A DNA stretch of 64,000 nucleotides from Ga0077548 sp035440445 (GCA_035440445.1 DAORMJ010000002.1:1-64000); one strand, 5' to 3'. Counted from the first letter of the stretch, positions 41,908 through 50,700 are shown. Notes: a model not told the origin generated them from the sequence alone. Translations and numbers: made by a program.

Positions 41908-42738
41908 ATGAGTGCAAACAAGAACGCCCTGCATATTGCGTTGATCGGTTTCGGGGAGGTCGGGCGGCGCTTCGCTGACGACCTGCTGCCTGTGCCCGGT
42001 CTTACGATTTCGGCGTTCGATATTCTTCGTCACGACGCGTCAAGGCGGGAGGATTACGAGCGCGCGGCGGCGGCGCGTCAGGTGGCGACCCGGGACAGCG
42101 CCAGATCGGCCTGCGACGGCGCGCATCTCATCATCTCGGCAGTCACGGCGGCGGCGGCCGAAGACGTGGCGGCGGAAGCGGCAGGCTTTCTAAAGAGCGG
42201 CCAGATTTTCTTCGACGTGAACTCCGCAGCCCCTTCAACCAAACAGCGGGCGAGCGCGCATCTCTCGAAGTCGGGTGTCGACTACGTCGAAGGTGCTGTC
42301 ATGGCGCCGGTGAAGAAGCCGGGCATCCGCGTGCCGATTCTCGCCGGTGGCGTTCGCGCGGCCGAGGTGGCGGAGCGGCTCAATCCGCTCGGTTTCCGGA
42401 TCACGCCGGTCTCGACCGAAATCGGTCACGCCTCGGCAACCAAGCTCTGCCGCAGCATCATCATCAAGGGGCTCGAGGCCCTCGTAGTCGATTGCACGCG
42501 GGCATCCGAACATTTCGATGTGAAGCAGAGCGTATTTGCCTCGCTCGGCGAGACCTTTCCGTCGATCGATTGGCATGCGTTATCCGACGACATGAGAGAG
42601 CGTGTCGCCACCCATGGCAAACGCCGCTCAGAAGAGATGCGCGAAGCCGGCGAAATGCTTAGCGACGCTGGTTTTGACGCCGAACTCGCGCTCGCCGTCG
42701 CCAATGCGCAGGCCCGAGGAGCCAGGCGCAATGCGTGA
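41908..42738 (+). CDS. NAD(P)-dependent dehydrogenase, DUF1932/6-phosphogluconate dehydrogenase-like
   Basis: The ATG at 41908 begins directly at the Rossmann fold (MSANKNALHIALIGFGEVGRRF), giving 276 residues. The N-terminal NAD(P)-binding domain is followed by VNSAAPSTKQ and GAVMAPVKKPG, the catalytic region of beta-hydroxyacid dehydrogenases, and a C-terminal DUF1932 domain with a conserved lysine in SATKLCRSIIIKG. It overlaps the next gene by 8 bp and begins the catabolic operon. It probably reduces or oxidises an intermediate of the same pathway; which one is unclear, though a role parallel to the semialdehyde dehydrogenase LigC is conceivable. Confidence 0.8.
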   Translation: MSANKNALHIALIGFGEVGRRFADDLLPVPGLTISAFDILRHDASRREDYERAAAARQVATRDSARSACDGAHLIISAVTAAAAEDVAAEAAGFLKSGQIFFDVNSAAPSTKQRASAHLSKSGVDYVEGAVMAPVKKPGIRVPILAGGVRAAEVAERLNPLGFRITPVSTEIGHASATKLCRSIIIKGLEALVVDCTRASEHFDVKQSVFASLGETFPSIDWHALSDDMRERVATHGKRRSEEMREAGEMLSDAGFDAELALAVANAQARGARRNA

Positions 42739-43840
42739 TCGTGGCATCAACTGCATGCTGTTTCGCGGTGGTACCTCGAAGGGGGCATATTTTCTTGCGA
42801 GCGATTTGCCTTCCGATCCTGACGCGCGGGACCGCGTGCTGCTTTCGGTAATGGGTTCCCCCGATACACGCCAGGTCGATGGGCTCGGCGGCGCTCACCC
42901 CTTGACCAGCAAGGTCGCGATCGTTTCGAAGTCCGCAGACAAGAATTGCGACATCGATTTTCTGTTCTGTCAGGTCGGTATAGACAAAGCGATGGTCGAT
43001 ACGACGCCGAACTGCGGCAATATTCTCGCGGGCGTTGCTCCTTTCGCCATCGAGCGCGGGCTCGTTCAAGCAAAGCCGGACGTGACGACTGTGAAAGTGC
43101 GTACGATAAATACCGGCACTGTCGCTGAATTACTGATCGAAACGCCGGGAGGCGTCGTCAATTACGAAGGCGACGCGCGCATCGATGGCGTGCCGGGAAC
43201 GGCCGCACCCGTCGTCATCAATTTTCTCGATGCCGAAGGCTCGGTCTGCGGCGCGCTTTTGCCGACCGGAAACGCAAAGGACCACGTAAGCGGCATTGGG
43301 GTGACGATGATCGACAACGGCATGCCCTGCGTTGTTCTGCGGGCATCAGATGTCGATAGAACCGGCTACGAGCCGCGCGGCGAGCTTGATCAAGACGCGG
43401 CGTTGAAAAAGCGGCTGGAAGAAATCCGCATTGCAGCCGGTCCGCTGATGAACCTCGGCGATGTAGCGAACAAGGTCGTGCCCAAGATGATCCTGATCGC
43501 GGCTCCTGTAGCGGGCGGCCATGTTTCGACGCGTTCGTTCATTCCGCATGAATGTCACGCGTCGATCGGCGTATTCGCGGCGGTAACGGTGGCAACAGCC
43601 TGCGTGCTGCCGGGCTCGGTCGCGCAAGGAATCGCAAGCGTTCCGGAAGGACGCGACAAATCGATCTCGGTCGAACATCCGACCGGTGAGTTCACCGTGA
43701 ATCTCACGGTCGGCGGTACTGCCGAACGGCCGGTCGTCGAGCGCGCAGGTTTGCTCAGAACCGCGCGCAAGCTCTTCGACGGAAAAACCTTTGCGCACGA
43801 GCGCGCATTTGCAGCGGCGCAGAAGCAAGCCGCGGAATAA
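42731..43840 (+). CDS. galD: 4-oxalomesaconate tautomerase (GalD/LigU-type, PrpF superfamily)
   Basis: The ATG at 42731 overlaps the previous stop and starts at the family N-terminus (MRDRGINCMLFRGGTSKGAYF), giving 369 residues. The protein matches Pseudomonas putida GalD along its length by recall: VLLSVMGSPDTRQVDGLGGAHPLTSKVAIV, then CGNILAGVAPFAIERGL with the catalytic cysteine, and a second cysteine region near GHVSTRSFIPHECHASIG. GalD converts the keto/enol forms of 4-oxalomesaconate in gallate or protocatechuate 4,5-cleavage. Followed 12 bp later by the GalB-type hydratase. Confidence 0.9.
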   Translation: MRDRGINCMLFRGGTSKGAYFLASDLPSDPDARDRVLLSVMGSPDTRQVDGLGGAHPLTSKVAIVSKSADKNCDIDFLFCQVGIDKAMVDTTPNCGNILAGVAPFAIERGLVQAKPDVTTVKVRTINTGTVAELLIETPGGVVNYEGDARIDGVPGTAAPVVINFLDAEGSVCGALLPTGNAKDHVSGIGVTMIDNGMPCVVLRASDVDRTGYEPRGELDQDAALKKRLEEIRIAAGPLMNLGDVANKVVPKMILIAAPVAGGHVSTRSFIPHECHASIGVFAAVTVATACVLPGSVAQGIASVPEGRDKSISVEHPTGEFTVNLTVGGTAERPVVERAGLLRTARKLFDGKTFAHERAFAAAQKQAAE

Positions 43841-43852
43841 GAGAGAAAAAGA

Positions 43853-44575
43853 ATGTCTTCAGGAAAGACCGGACTGGTCGTGACGGCGCATCCCGGCGAT
43901 TTCGTCTGGCGCGCAGGCGGTGCAATAGCGCTGCATGCCGACAAGGGCTATCGCATGAAAATTCTCTGTCTGTCCTTCGGTGAGCGCGGCGAAAGCCAGT
44001 TCGCCTGGAAGAGCGCGGGCGTGAAGCTCGAAGAGGTCAAGGCGCAGCGCAAGGATGAAGCCGAGCGCGCCGCGAAAATTCTCGGTGCCGAGATCGAGTT
44101 CTTCGATGCCGGCGATTATCCTCTGCGCACGACAGAAGCGATGATGGATCGCGCGATCGACGTCTTCCGGGAATTGAATCCCGCTTTCGTGCTGACGCAT
44201 TCGCTCGAAGACCCGTACAATGTCGATCACCCGGAAGCGACGCGCTTCGCGCAGGAGGCGCGCATCGTTGCGCAGGCCGCCGGTCACAAGCCTGATCCGT
44301 CGCGCGCCTATGCTGCGCCGCCGGTGTTCCTGTTCGAGCCGCACCAGCCGGAAATGTGCAACTTCAAGCCGAACGTGATTTTGAACATCGACAGCGTCTG
44401 GGAGCGGAAGAAGAAAGCCTTCGAGGTTCTCGCCGCGCAGAAACATCTCTGGGAATATTACACGCGCGTGGCATTGAACCGGGGCATGCAGGGTGGCCGC
44501 AATTCCGGAAAGCCGATGACGTACGGCGAGGCCTATCAGCGCCTCTTTCCCGATGTGGTGGAGACCTTGGCATGA
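43853..44575 (+). CDS. galB: 4-oxalomesaconate hydratase, GalB type (PIG-L fold)
   Basis: The 240-residue protein has the PIG-L/LmbE deacetylase fold: TAHPGDFVWRAGGAIALHADKGY at the N-terminus with the metal-binding HPGD, LSFGERGESQFAW, and THSLEDPYNVDHPEATRFAQEAR with further metal histidines. By recall it matches P. putida GalB, a metal-dependent 4-oxalomesaconate hydratase unrelated to the amidohydrolase LigJ. Hence the hydration step here is of the Pseudomonas gallate-pathway kind. The stop overlaps the galC start (ATGA at 44572-44575). Confidence 0.9.
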   Translation: MSSGKTGLVVTAHPGDFVWRAGGAIALHADKGYRMKILCLSFGERGESQFAWKSAGVKLEEVKAQRKDEAERAAKILGAEIEFFDAGDYPLRTTEAMMDRAIDVFRELNPAFVLTHSLEDPYNVDHPEATRFAQEARIVAQAAGHKPDPSRAYAAPPVFLFEPHQPEMCNFKPNVILNIDSVWERKKKAFEVLAAQKHLWEYYTRVALNRGMQGGRNSGKPMTYGEAYQRLFPDVVETLA

Positions 44576-45276
44576 CCTTTCAGCCTGTTGTCGTTCGCAA
44601 CGTCGAACGCGCCGCGAAAGACGTTGTGGAAGCGCTCGGCAAGCTCGGCGTTTCCACGGTTCACGAGGCCATGGGCCGCGTCGGCCTTGCGAAGAATTAT
44701 ATGCGTCCCGTTTGGCAGGGCGCAGAGGCATCGGGCTCCGCGATCACCGTGCTCGCACAGCCCGGCGACAACTGGATGATCCATGTCGCCGCAGAGCAGT
44801 GTCAGCCTGGCGACCTGATGGTGGTTGCCTGTGCCGCCGACAACGAGGACGGCATGTTCGGCGAGTTACTTGCAACCTCGCTGAAAGCACGCGGCGTGAC
44901 CGGGCTTGTCATCGATGCCGGTTGCCGCGACGTGAAGGCGATCCGCGAGATGGGCTTTCCGGTCTGGTCGCGTGCGATCTCAGCAAAAGGCACGGTGAAG
45001 GCGACGCTGGGTGCCGTGAATATTCCGGTCGTTTGCGCCGGTGCCGCAGTCAATCCCGGCGACGTCGTCGTGGCCGACGAGGACGGCGTGGTCTTCGTTC
45101 CGCGCGCGGACGCCGCTGCCGTGCTGAAAGCCGCGCAAACGCGTCTTGCAAACGAGGACGAAAAACGCGCGCGTCTCGGCAAAGGCGAGCTCGGTCTCGA
45201 TATGTACAAGATGCGCGAAGGGCTGGAGAAAGCTGGTCTGCGCTACATCGACAATCTCGACGAATTGAAGAAGTGA
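44572..45276 (+). CDS. galC: 4-carboxy-4-hydroxy-2-oxoadipate aldolase, GalC/LigK type (RraA-like)
   Basis: The 234-residue protein begins with the RraA-like fold (VSTVHEAMGRVGLAKNYMRPVW) and has the aldolase blocks QPGDNWMIHVAAEQCQPGD, DGMFGELLATSLKARGVTGLVIDAGCRDVKAI and GFPVWSRAISAKGTVKA, with the metal-binding DAGCRD motif. It splits 4-carboxy-4-hydroxy-2-oxoadipate into pyruvate and oxaloacetate, the last step of the pathway. The order galD-galB-galC with overlapping ends is a tight operon. Confidence 0.92.
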   Translation: MTFQPVVVRNVERAAKDVVEALGKLGVSTVHEAMGRVGLAKNYMRPVWQGAEASGSAITVLAQPGDNWMIHVAAEQCQPGDLMVVACAADNEDGMFGELLATSLKARGVTGLVIDAGCRDVKAIREMGFPVWSRAISAKGTVKATLGAVNIPVVCAGAAVNPGDVVVADEDGVVFVPRADAAAVLKAAQTRLANEDEKRARLGKGELGLDMYKMREGLEKAGLRYIDNLDELKK

Positions 45277-45284
45277 GAGAGCAG

Positions 45285-46238
45285 ATGAACAACGAGCCCT
45301 GCTTCGATATCGCGCATCTCGGTCACGTCGAGATGCTGACGAACAAGCCAAAGGAAAGTCTCGACTTCTTCGTCAATATTCTCGGCCTTACCGAAAGCGG
45401 CCGCGAGGGCGACAGCGTCTATCTGCGCGCCTATGACGACTATGAATTTCATTCACTGAAACTGACCGCCTCGAATACGACCGGCGTCGCGCATATCGGC
45501 TATCGCACGTCGAGCGAGCAGGCTTTGATGCGCCGCGTCGCCGCGATCGAGAAGATGGGGTGCGGTATCGGCTGGACCGAGGGCGATCTCGGTCACGGCA
45601 AGTCCTATCGCTTCAATGATCCGGATGGCCACGTATTCGAGATCTATTTCGATACGAAGAAGTATCAGGCGAGCGCAGCCGAAAAGCCGTCCTTGAAAAA
45701 CCAGGCGCAGCGCTTTCACGGCCGCGGTGTCGGAGTGCGCAGGATCGATCATCTCAATCTGCTGGCGCAGGACGTCGGCAAGATCCGCGAGTTCATGCAA
45801 GCCGCACTCGGCAGCCGCGTGACCGAAGAGATCGTGCTCAACGACGGCAGCTATGGCGGATGCTGGTTCACGGTGAACAACAAAAGCTACGACATCGCTT
45901 ATACGCGCGATCACACCCCGGCGCGCGGGCGCTTCCATCACGTGACCTATGCGGTCGATCAGCGCGAATTCGTGCTGCGCGCGGCGGACATCTTTCTCGA
46001 GAACGGCGTCTTCATCGAGACCGGGCCGCACAAGCACGCGATCCAGCAGACGTTCTTTCTTTACGTTTACGAGCCCGCGGGCAATCGCGTGGAAGTCGCC
46101 AATGCCGGCGCGCGGCTCATCCTCGATCCGGACTGGAAGACCGTCACCTGGAATGAAGCCGAAAGGAAGAAAGGGCAGGCCTGGGGCTTGAAGACGATCG
46201 AGAGCTTTCATATCCATGGCACGCCGCCGGCGGGCTAA
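45285..46238 (+). CDS. Type I (VOC-fold) extradiol ring-cleavage dioxygenase
   Basis: The 317-residue protein has two vicinal-oxygen-chelate domains. The N-terminal domain carries HLGHVEMLTNK and the C-terminal one the metal triad H156 (RIDHLNLL), H218/H219 (RFHHVTYAVD) and E270 (GNRVEVANAG), with GPHKHAIQQTFFLYVYEPAGNRVEV resembling catechol 2,3-dioxygenase XylE. Length is typical. It begins 8 bp after galC. The type fits catechol-like diols; the usual enzyme that would feed the galDBC branch, LigAB or GalA, is type II (protocatechuate/gallate 4,5-dioxygenase) and is not in the window. Thus this enzyme may have a protocatechuate/gallate-like or a different substrate. Confidence 0.88.
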   Translation: MNNEPCFDIAHLGHVEMLTNKPKESLDFFVNILGLTESGREGDSVYLRAYDDYEFHSLKLTASNTTGVAHIGYRTSSEQALMRRVAAIEKMGCGIGWTEGDLGHGKSYRFNDPDGHVFEIYFDTKKYQASAAEKPSLKNQAQRFHGRGVGVRRIDHLNLLAQDVGKIREFMQAALGSRVTEEIVLNDGSYGGCWFTVNNKSYDIAYTRDHTPARGRFHHVTYAVDQREFVLRAADIFLENGVFIETGPHKHAIQQTFFLYVYEPAGNRVEVANAGARLILDPDWKTVTWNEAERKKGQAWGLKTIESFHIHGTPPAG

Positions 46239-46346
46239 GCCGATAAAATTTTTCGCAAATTTGCGGCGCATGCCGCGGGTTTCGCGCCTCTTTGGTAACC
46301 GAACTGCTTAAGCCCTTGTTAGCGGGGCATGCGTTATCAAGGCGGC

Positions 46347-47444
46347 ATGAAGTTCACGCTTGCCTTGATCTCCGAGCTTGAGGATGCGCTGCAAAGCGGC
46401 GCGCCCGAGCGTCGTGTCGTTCTGCTCCGGCGCATCACGGATCTGTTTCTCAGCGATGCAAACCGGCTCAACGAACAGCAGGTCGGCGTCTTCGACCATC
46501 TGCTCACGCATCTCGCACACCGGATCGAAGAGCGCGTACTTTCCCAGATCAGCGTGCGGCTCGCGCCGGTACGAAATGCGCCGCCGAACATGGTGACGCT
46601 GCTGGCAAAAGACGACAACATCGCCGTTGCCGGCCCGGTGCTCGCGCAGTCGGATCGCATCGGCGAAAGCGATCTCATCGAGATCGCGAACTCGAAAAGT
46701 CAGACGCATCTTCTGGCGATCGCAATCCGTTCCACCTTGAGCGAAGCGATTACCGATATTCTGGTCAAGCGCGGTGACAAACGCGTTGTCGGCAAGCTTG
46801 CGAAAAACCATGGCGCGCGTTTTTCCGAGCGCGGCTACGAGGCGATCGTCAATCGCGCGGCTGGTAACGATGAGCTGTCGGAAGATCTGGGCTTGCGTCT
46901 GGATATCCCGCTGCCGCTCCTGGAACGGCTTCTGCTTCGCGCCACCCATCTGGTGCGCTCGCGGCTGCTCGCCGCCGCTGATCCTGAAAAGCAGAAGCAG
47001 ATCCAGCAGGCGATGATGAAGGTCGCGGAAGAACTGGGGCTCGGCGCATTCGGCTATCGCGACCTTGCGGCGGCGGAAGGCGAAGTCGGCCGTTTGAATC
47101 GCGAAGGCAAGCTCAACGAACGCGTACTCTATAATTTTGCGCAGCACCGGAAATTCGACGAGGTCGTTGCGACGCTGGCGCTGTTCTGCGCGGCGCCCGC
47201 CGACGTGATGGCCGACATCGTGCTCGATGACAATCACATCGGGCTCCTCGTGGCCTGCAAGGCGGCCAAGCTGGGCTGGCCGACCGTGGACACGATCCTG
47301 GGCGCGAACTTCTCCAATCACCATCTGAAGGGCACGACGCTCACGGATGCCGAACGCTCGTACCGCCTGCTTTCGGAGGCCGTTGCGCAACGCAAAATTG
47401 CCGTGATGCTTTCCCGGCGCGACGCGGCCAGACGCGCGAGCTGA
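46347..47444 (+). CDS. DUF2336 domain-containing protein
   Basis: The start at 46347 (MKFTLALISELEDALQSGAP) follows a short upstream in-frame extension. The 365-residue protein is all-helical with HEAT-like repeats (e.g. PERRVVLLRRITDLFLSDANRLNEQQVGVFDHLLTHL and GDKRVVGKLAKNHGARFSERGYEAIVNRA), matching DUF2336, an alphaproteobacterial family of unknown function. It sits between the dioxygenase and the MobA-type monooxygenase without apparent link to catabolism and may be an independent gene. Confidence 0.85.
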   Translation: MKFTLALISELEDALQSGAPERRVVLLRRITDLFLSDANRLNEQQVGVFDHLLTHLAHRIEERVLSQISVRLAPVRNAPPNMVTLLAKDDNIAVAGPVLAQSDRIGESDLIEIANSKSQTHLLAIAIRSTLSEAITDILVKRGDKRVVGKLAKNHGARFSERGYEAIVNRAAGNDELSEDLGLRLDIPLPLLERLLLRATHLVRSRLLAAADPEKQKQIQQAMMKVAEELGLGAFGYRDLAAAEGEVGRLNREGKLNERVLYNFAQHRKFDEVVATLALFCAAPADVMADIVLDDNHIGLLVACKAAKLGWPTVDTILGANFSNHHLKGTTLTDAERSYRLLSEAVAQRKIAVMLSRRDAARRAS

Positions 47445-47518
47445 ACGGCCGATTTTTCTTCGAAGCAAAGCTGCGTTAGAAATTGCCCCGGGCTACGCGC
47501 GATCGGGCAAAGAGCGGC

Positions 47519-49447
47519 ATGCAATTTCATTTCGATGGCTTCCGGACCGGCGATCCCGAGGTGGCTGTAGCGGATGCTTCCGTAGAAGCCGGTGGATTTC
47601 CGGAAGCGGTCGATGTTCTGATTGTGGGCTGCGGTCCCGCAGGGCTGACGCTTGCGGCGCAACTCTCTGCCTTTCCCGATATCGTCACACGCATCGTCGA
47701 GCAGAAACCGGGGCCGCTCGAACTCGGGCAGGCCGACGGCATCGCCTGCCGCACCATGGAGATGTTTGACGCTTTCGGCTTCAGCGAACGCGTGATGAAG
47801 GAAGGCTACTGGGTCAACGAGACCAGTTTCTGGCGGCCCGATCTTGCCGATCCGTCGAAGATCGTCCGCTACGATCGCGTGCAGGACGTCGAAGACGGAC
47901 TCTCCGAGTTTCCGCACATGATCCTCAATCAGGCGCGTGTGCACGACTTCTATCTGCAGGTCATGTGCAATTCTCCGCGCCGGCTCTCGCCTGATTACGG
48001 GAAACGCTTCACGGGCCTTGCGATCGATCCCGCACAGTCTCACCCGGTACAGGTCACGCTGCAGAAGGTGGGTAGCGAAGAGAGCGAAGTTGTCCGCGCG
48101 AAATACGTTGTGGGATGCGACGGCGCGCGTAGCGCCGTTCGTCAGGCACTCGGCCGCACGTTGCAGGGCGATTCCGCAAATCAGGCCTGGGGTGTGATGG
48201 ACGTCCTTGCCGTCACGGACTTTCCCGACATCAGGCTGAAGGTCCTGATCCAGTCTGCCGGAGAGGGCAGCATCGTGCTGATCCCGCGCGAAGGCGGCTT
48301 TCTCGTGCGGATCTATGTCGAACTGGAGAAGCTCAACGCCGACGAGCGCCTTGCCGGCAAAAGCATCACGGTGGACCAGTTGATCGCCGCGACCCGGCGT
48401 ATTCTTGCGCCATATTCTTTCGACGTCAGAGAGGTCGCATGGTGGTCGGTCTATGAGATCGGCCAGCGGCTCTGCGAGAAATTCGACGACGTGCCCGAGG
48501 CTGAAATCGGATCACGGGTGCCGCGTGTTTTCATAGCGGGTGACGCTTGCCACACGCACAGTCCGAAGGCCGGGCAGGGCATGAACGTGTCGATGCAGGA
48601 TGGCTTCAATCTCGGCTGGAAACTTGCTCATGTGCTGCGCGGACAATGTGCGCCGGAATTCCTGCACAGCTATTCGGCCGAGCGTCACGCGGTTGCGAAG
48701 GAACTGATCAATTTCGATCGCGAATGGGCCAAGATGATCAGCGCACCGCTGAAAAAGCCGGGCGTGCCGGATAGCGAGGGCGTCGATCCGGAAGCGGTGC
48801 GTGCTTATTTCGTGAAGCATGGCCGCTACACCGCGGGTACCGCCACGCGCTATGCGCCGTCCATGCTCACCGGCAACGGCGAGTTTCAGAATCTGGCGCA
48901 AGGTTTTGCGATCGGCACGCGCTTTCACGCAGCGCCCGTCGTCCGGCTTGCCGACGCAAAGGAAATGTCGCTCGGCGAGTGCGGGAAGGCCGATGGCCGC
49001 TGGCGCATCTATGCGTTCGGCGACAATGGCGATCCGGCCGCGCCGTCTTCGCGCATTCGTGCGCTGTGCGAATTCCTGTCGGCGGCAGAGGAATCGCCGC
49101 TCTTGCGTTACAGACGCGAGGGGCAGGATATCGACGCAGTCATCGACTTGCGGGCCGTCTTCCAGCAACCCCATCGCAGTTTGCGTATCGAGACCATGCC
49201 AACTCTTTTGTTGCCGGAGAAAGGGCGGCTGGGCCTTCGCGACTATGAGAAAATGTTTTGCGCCGACCCGAGGGCAGGCCGGGATATTTTCGATCTGCGC
49301 GACATAGACCGCAGCCGTGGGTGTCAGGTGATCGTGCGGCCCGATCAGTACGTCGCCGAGATCCTGCCGCTCGACGACTATCGGGGGCTTTCGTCCTTTT
49401 TTCGGAGGTTCATGCGCCCGCCACCCACAATCCAGGATTTTGCGTAA
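47519..49447 (+). CDS. mobA: 3-hydroxybenzoate 4-monooxygenase, MobA type (FAD-dependent)
   Basis: The 642-residue flavoprotein starts at 47519 (MQFHFDGFRTGDPEVAVADA). By recall it aligns closely with Comamonas testosteroni MobA, from the matching first residues through VDVLIVGCGPAGLTLAAQL (GXGXXG at 37-42), ELGQADGIACRTMEMFDAF and GDACHTHSPKAGQGMN (about 341), to the thioredoxin-like C-terminal domain found in phenol-hydroxylase-type enzymes. MobA adds a hydroxyl at C4 of 3-hydroxybenzoate using NAD(P)H and O2, giving protocatechuate. It lies 74 bp after the DUF2336 gene. Substrate could instead be a related phenol. Confidence 0.88.
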   Translation: MQFHFDGFRTGDPEVAVADASVEAGGFPEAVDVLIVGCGPAGLTLAAQLSAFPDIVTRIVEQKPGPLELGQADGIACRTMEMFDAFGFSERVMKEGYWVNETSFWRPDLADPSKIVRYDRVQDVEDGLSEFPHMILNQARVHDFYLQVMCNSPRRLSPDYGKRFTGLAIDPAQSHPVQVTLQKVGSEESEVVRAKYVVGCDGARSAVRQALGRTLQGDSANQAWGVMDVLAVTDFPDIRLKVLIQSAGEGSIVLIPREGGFLVRIYVELEKLNADERLAGKSITVDQLIAATRRILAPYSFDVREVAWWSVYEIGQRLCEKFDDVPEAEIGSRVPRVFIAGDACHTHSPKAGQGMNVSMQDGFNLGWKLAHVLRGQCAPEFLHSYSAERHAVAKELINFDREWAKMISAPLKKPGVPDSEGVDPEAVRAYFVKHGRYTAGTATRYAPSMLTGNGEFQNLAQGFAIGTRFHAAPVVRLADAKEMSLGECGKADGRWRIYAFGDNGDPAAPSSRIRALCEFLSAAEESPLLRYRREGQDIDAVIDLRAVFQQPHRSLRIETMPTLLLPEKGRLGLRDYEKMFCADPRAGRDIFDLRDIDRSRGCQVIVRPDQYVAEILPLDDYRGLSSFFRRFMRPPPTIQDFA

Positions 49448-49555
49448 ACCGTCCATTTCGGCTGGCCGAAGCGTGGCGTTCGGTTCAGAATGCGTTTTTT
49501 TAAAAGTTAAGAAGCGGCTATTTATTTCATGGATTGATTGGAAGGCATCACGGCC

Positions 49556-49870
49556 ATGCGGGGAGAGATCAGACGCGGCAGCAAGCGCAGGCCGATCAGC
49601 TATCCTGCAACGCTTTACAACCTCGACCGTTCGGTCATTTGCCGCTGCAGCATCAAGGACATGTCCGATACCGGAGCCCGGCTGAACTTCAGGAGAGCGG
49701 GCATCGAGGCGATGAATCAGGTGCCACAGTCCTTCCTGCTCTCGCTGACGGAGAGCGATGAACCGCTTAACGAGGCGCTCCTTGTCTTCAGAACCTGCGA
49801 AAAGGTCTGGGTTCGCGAAAGCGAAATGGGAGTGAAATTCGTGAAGAACGGGCCAAAGCGCGCGCTCTAG
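49556..49870 (+). CDS. PilZ domain protein
   Basis: The ATG at 49556 has GGAAGG 9 nt upstream. The 104-residue protein is a single PilZ-like domain with the signature D/NxSxxG as DMSDTGARLNF and an N-terminal RRGSKRRPISYPATLY with the arginines that bind cyclic di-GMP. Small free-standing PilZ proteins relay second-messenger signals to motility or envelope machinery. The partner is not apparent; it precedes the tRNA gene. Confidence 0.8.
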   Translation: MRGEIRRGSKRRPISYPATLYNLDRSVICRCSIKDMSDTGARLNFRRAGIEAMNQVPQSFLLSLTESDEPLNEALLVFRTCEKVWVRESEMGVKFVKNGPKRAL

Positions 49871-49877
49871 TGGTTGC

Positions 49878-49906
49878 TTGACCGGCCTTCTTCCGTTCCG
49901 TACATG
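49878..49906 (+). promoter_or_regulatory. Sigma-70-type promoter of tRNA-Val
   Basis: TTGACC (49878-49883), 17-nt spacer, TACATG (49901-49906), followed 10 nt later by the tRNA 5' end at 49917. Spacing is ideal for a housekeeping promoter. Confidence 0.6.
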
Positions 49907-49916
49907 ACCTGCCGGC

Positions 49917-49991
49917 GGGCGCGTAGCTCAGCGGTAGAGCACTCCCTTCACACGGGAGGGGTCACAGGTTCAATCCCTGTCGCGCCCACCA
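49917..49991 (+). tRNA. tRNA-Val (anticodon CAC)
   Basis: A 75-nt cloverleaf folds cleanly: acceptor GGGCGCG/CGCGCCC, D-arm GCTC/GAGC, anticodon stem CTCCC/GGGAG with loop TTCACAC (anticodon CAC, reading GUG), T-stem ACAGG/CCTGT with loop TTCAATC, and an encoded CCA end. It stands alone between the PilZ gene and gph. Confidence 0.97.
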
Positions 49992-50028
49992 TTCCCCCAG
50001 TGCAGCTTTTTCGGCGGTTGAAGCGAGC

Positions 50029-50700
50029 TCAGGCTCGCGCCAGCAGTTCAAGCGCGGCCGCGGGAACGTCCTCGAATTTATGGACCAGCCGGTCCGCGCC
50101 GAGCGCGGCCGGGGGGATATCCGTGTAACCGAACGAGACTGCGACAATCGGGATTTCGGCTGCTTTCGCCGTGATCACGTCGGTTTCGGAATCGCCGATC
50201 AAGACGGCGTGGCGCAGATCGCCGCCCGCTTTTTCGATCGCTTCGGTGAGATGGCGCGGATCGGGCTTGCGAAAGGCGAAGGTATCGCCGCCGGCGATGA
50301 AAGAAAAATAGCTGGCGAGCTTCAAGTTCTGCAGCAGCTTTGCCGCGTAGCTTTCCATCTTGTTCGTGCAGACCACGAGCCGCGCGCCTTCGGCCGCAAG
50401 TTTTTGCAGCGCCTGTTCGGTGCCGGGGAAAGGCCGCGAGTGGTCGGCGATATGTGCTTCGTAATGGCTCAGGAATTGCCGAAGCATTCCGTCCACTTTT
50501 TCCTTGCCGACTTTCACCTGCGAATGCGCAAGCGCCCGTTCGATCATGGCTCGCGCGCCGGCGCCGATAAAATTGCGCGCCTGATGATCGTCGGGCGGAT
50601 TCAGGCCCTCGGTTTCCAGCGTGAAGTCGAGCGCGCGCAGCAAATCCGGCGCGGTATCGATCAGCGTGCCATCAAGATCAAAAGCGACGGTGGGGCGCAT
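50029..50700 (-). CDS. gph: Phosphoglycolate phosphatase (HAD family)
   Basis: The start at 50700 (MRPTVAFDLDGTLIDTAPDLLRAL) gives 223 residues. The HAD motifs are present: I, FDLDGTLID; II, VVCTNK; III, K in FRKPDPRHL; IV, VLIGDSETDVITAKAA. It hydrolyses 2-phosphoglycolate from DNA repair or oxygenase side reactions. Divergent from rpiA, a common arrangement in this group of bacteria. Confidence 0.9.
   Translation of the reverse strand: MRPTVAFDLDGTLIDTAPDLLRALDFTLETEGLNPPDDHQARNFIGAGARAMIERALAHSQVKVGKEKVDGMLRQFLSHYEAHIADHSRPFPGTEQALQKLAAEGARLVVCTNKMESYAAKLLQNLKLASYFSFIAGGDTFAFRKPDPRHLTEAIEKAGGDLRHAVLIGDSETDVITAKAAEIPIVAVSFGYTDIPPAALGADRLVHKFEDVPAAALELLARA

Noticed and set aside
46254..46265. 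CGCAAATTTGCG palindrome after the dioxygenase gene
   Set aside because: Short, AT-centred and without a T-run; a chance palindrome is adequate, so it is not listed as terminator or operator.
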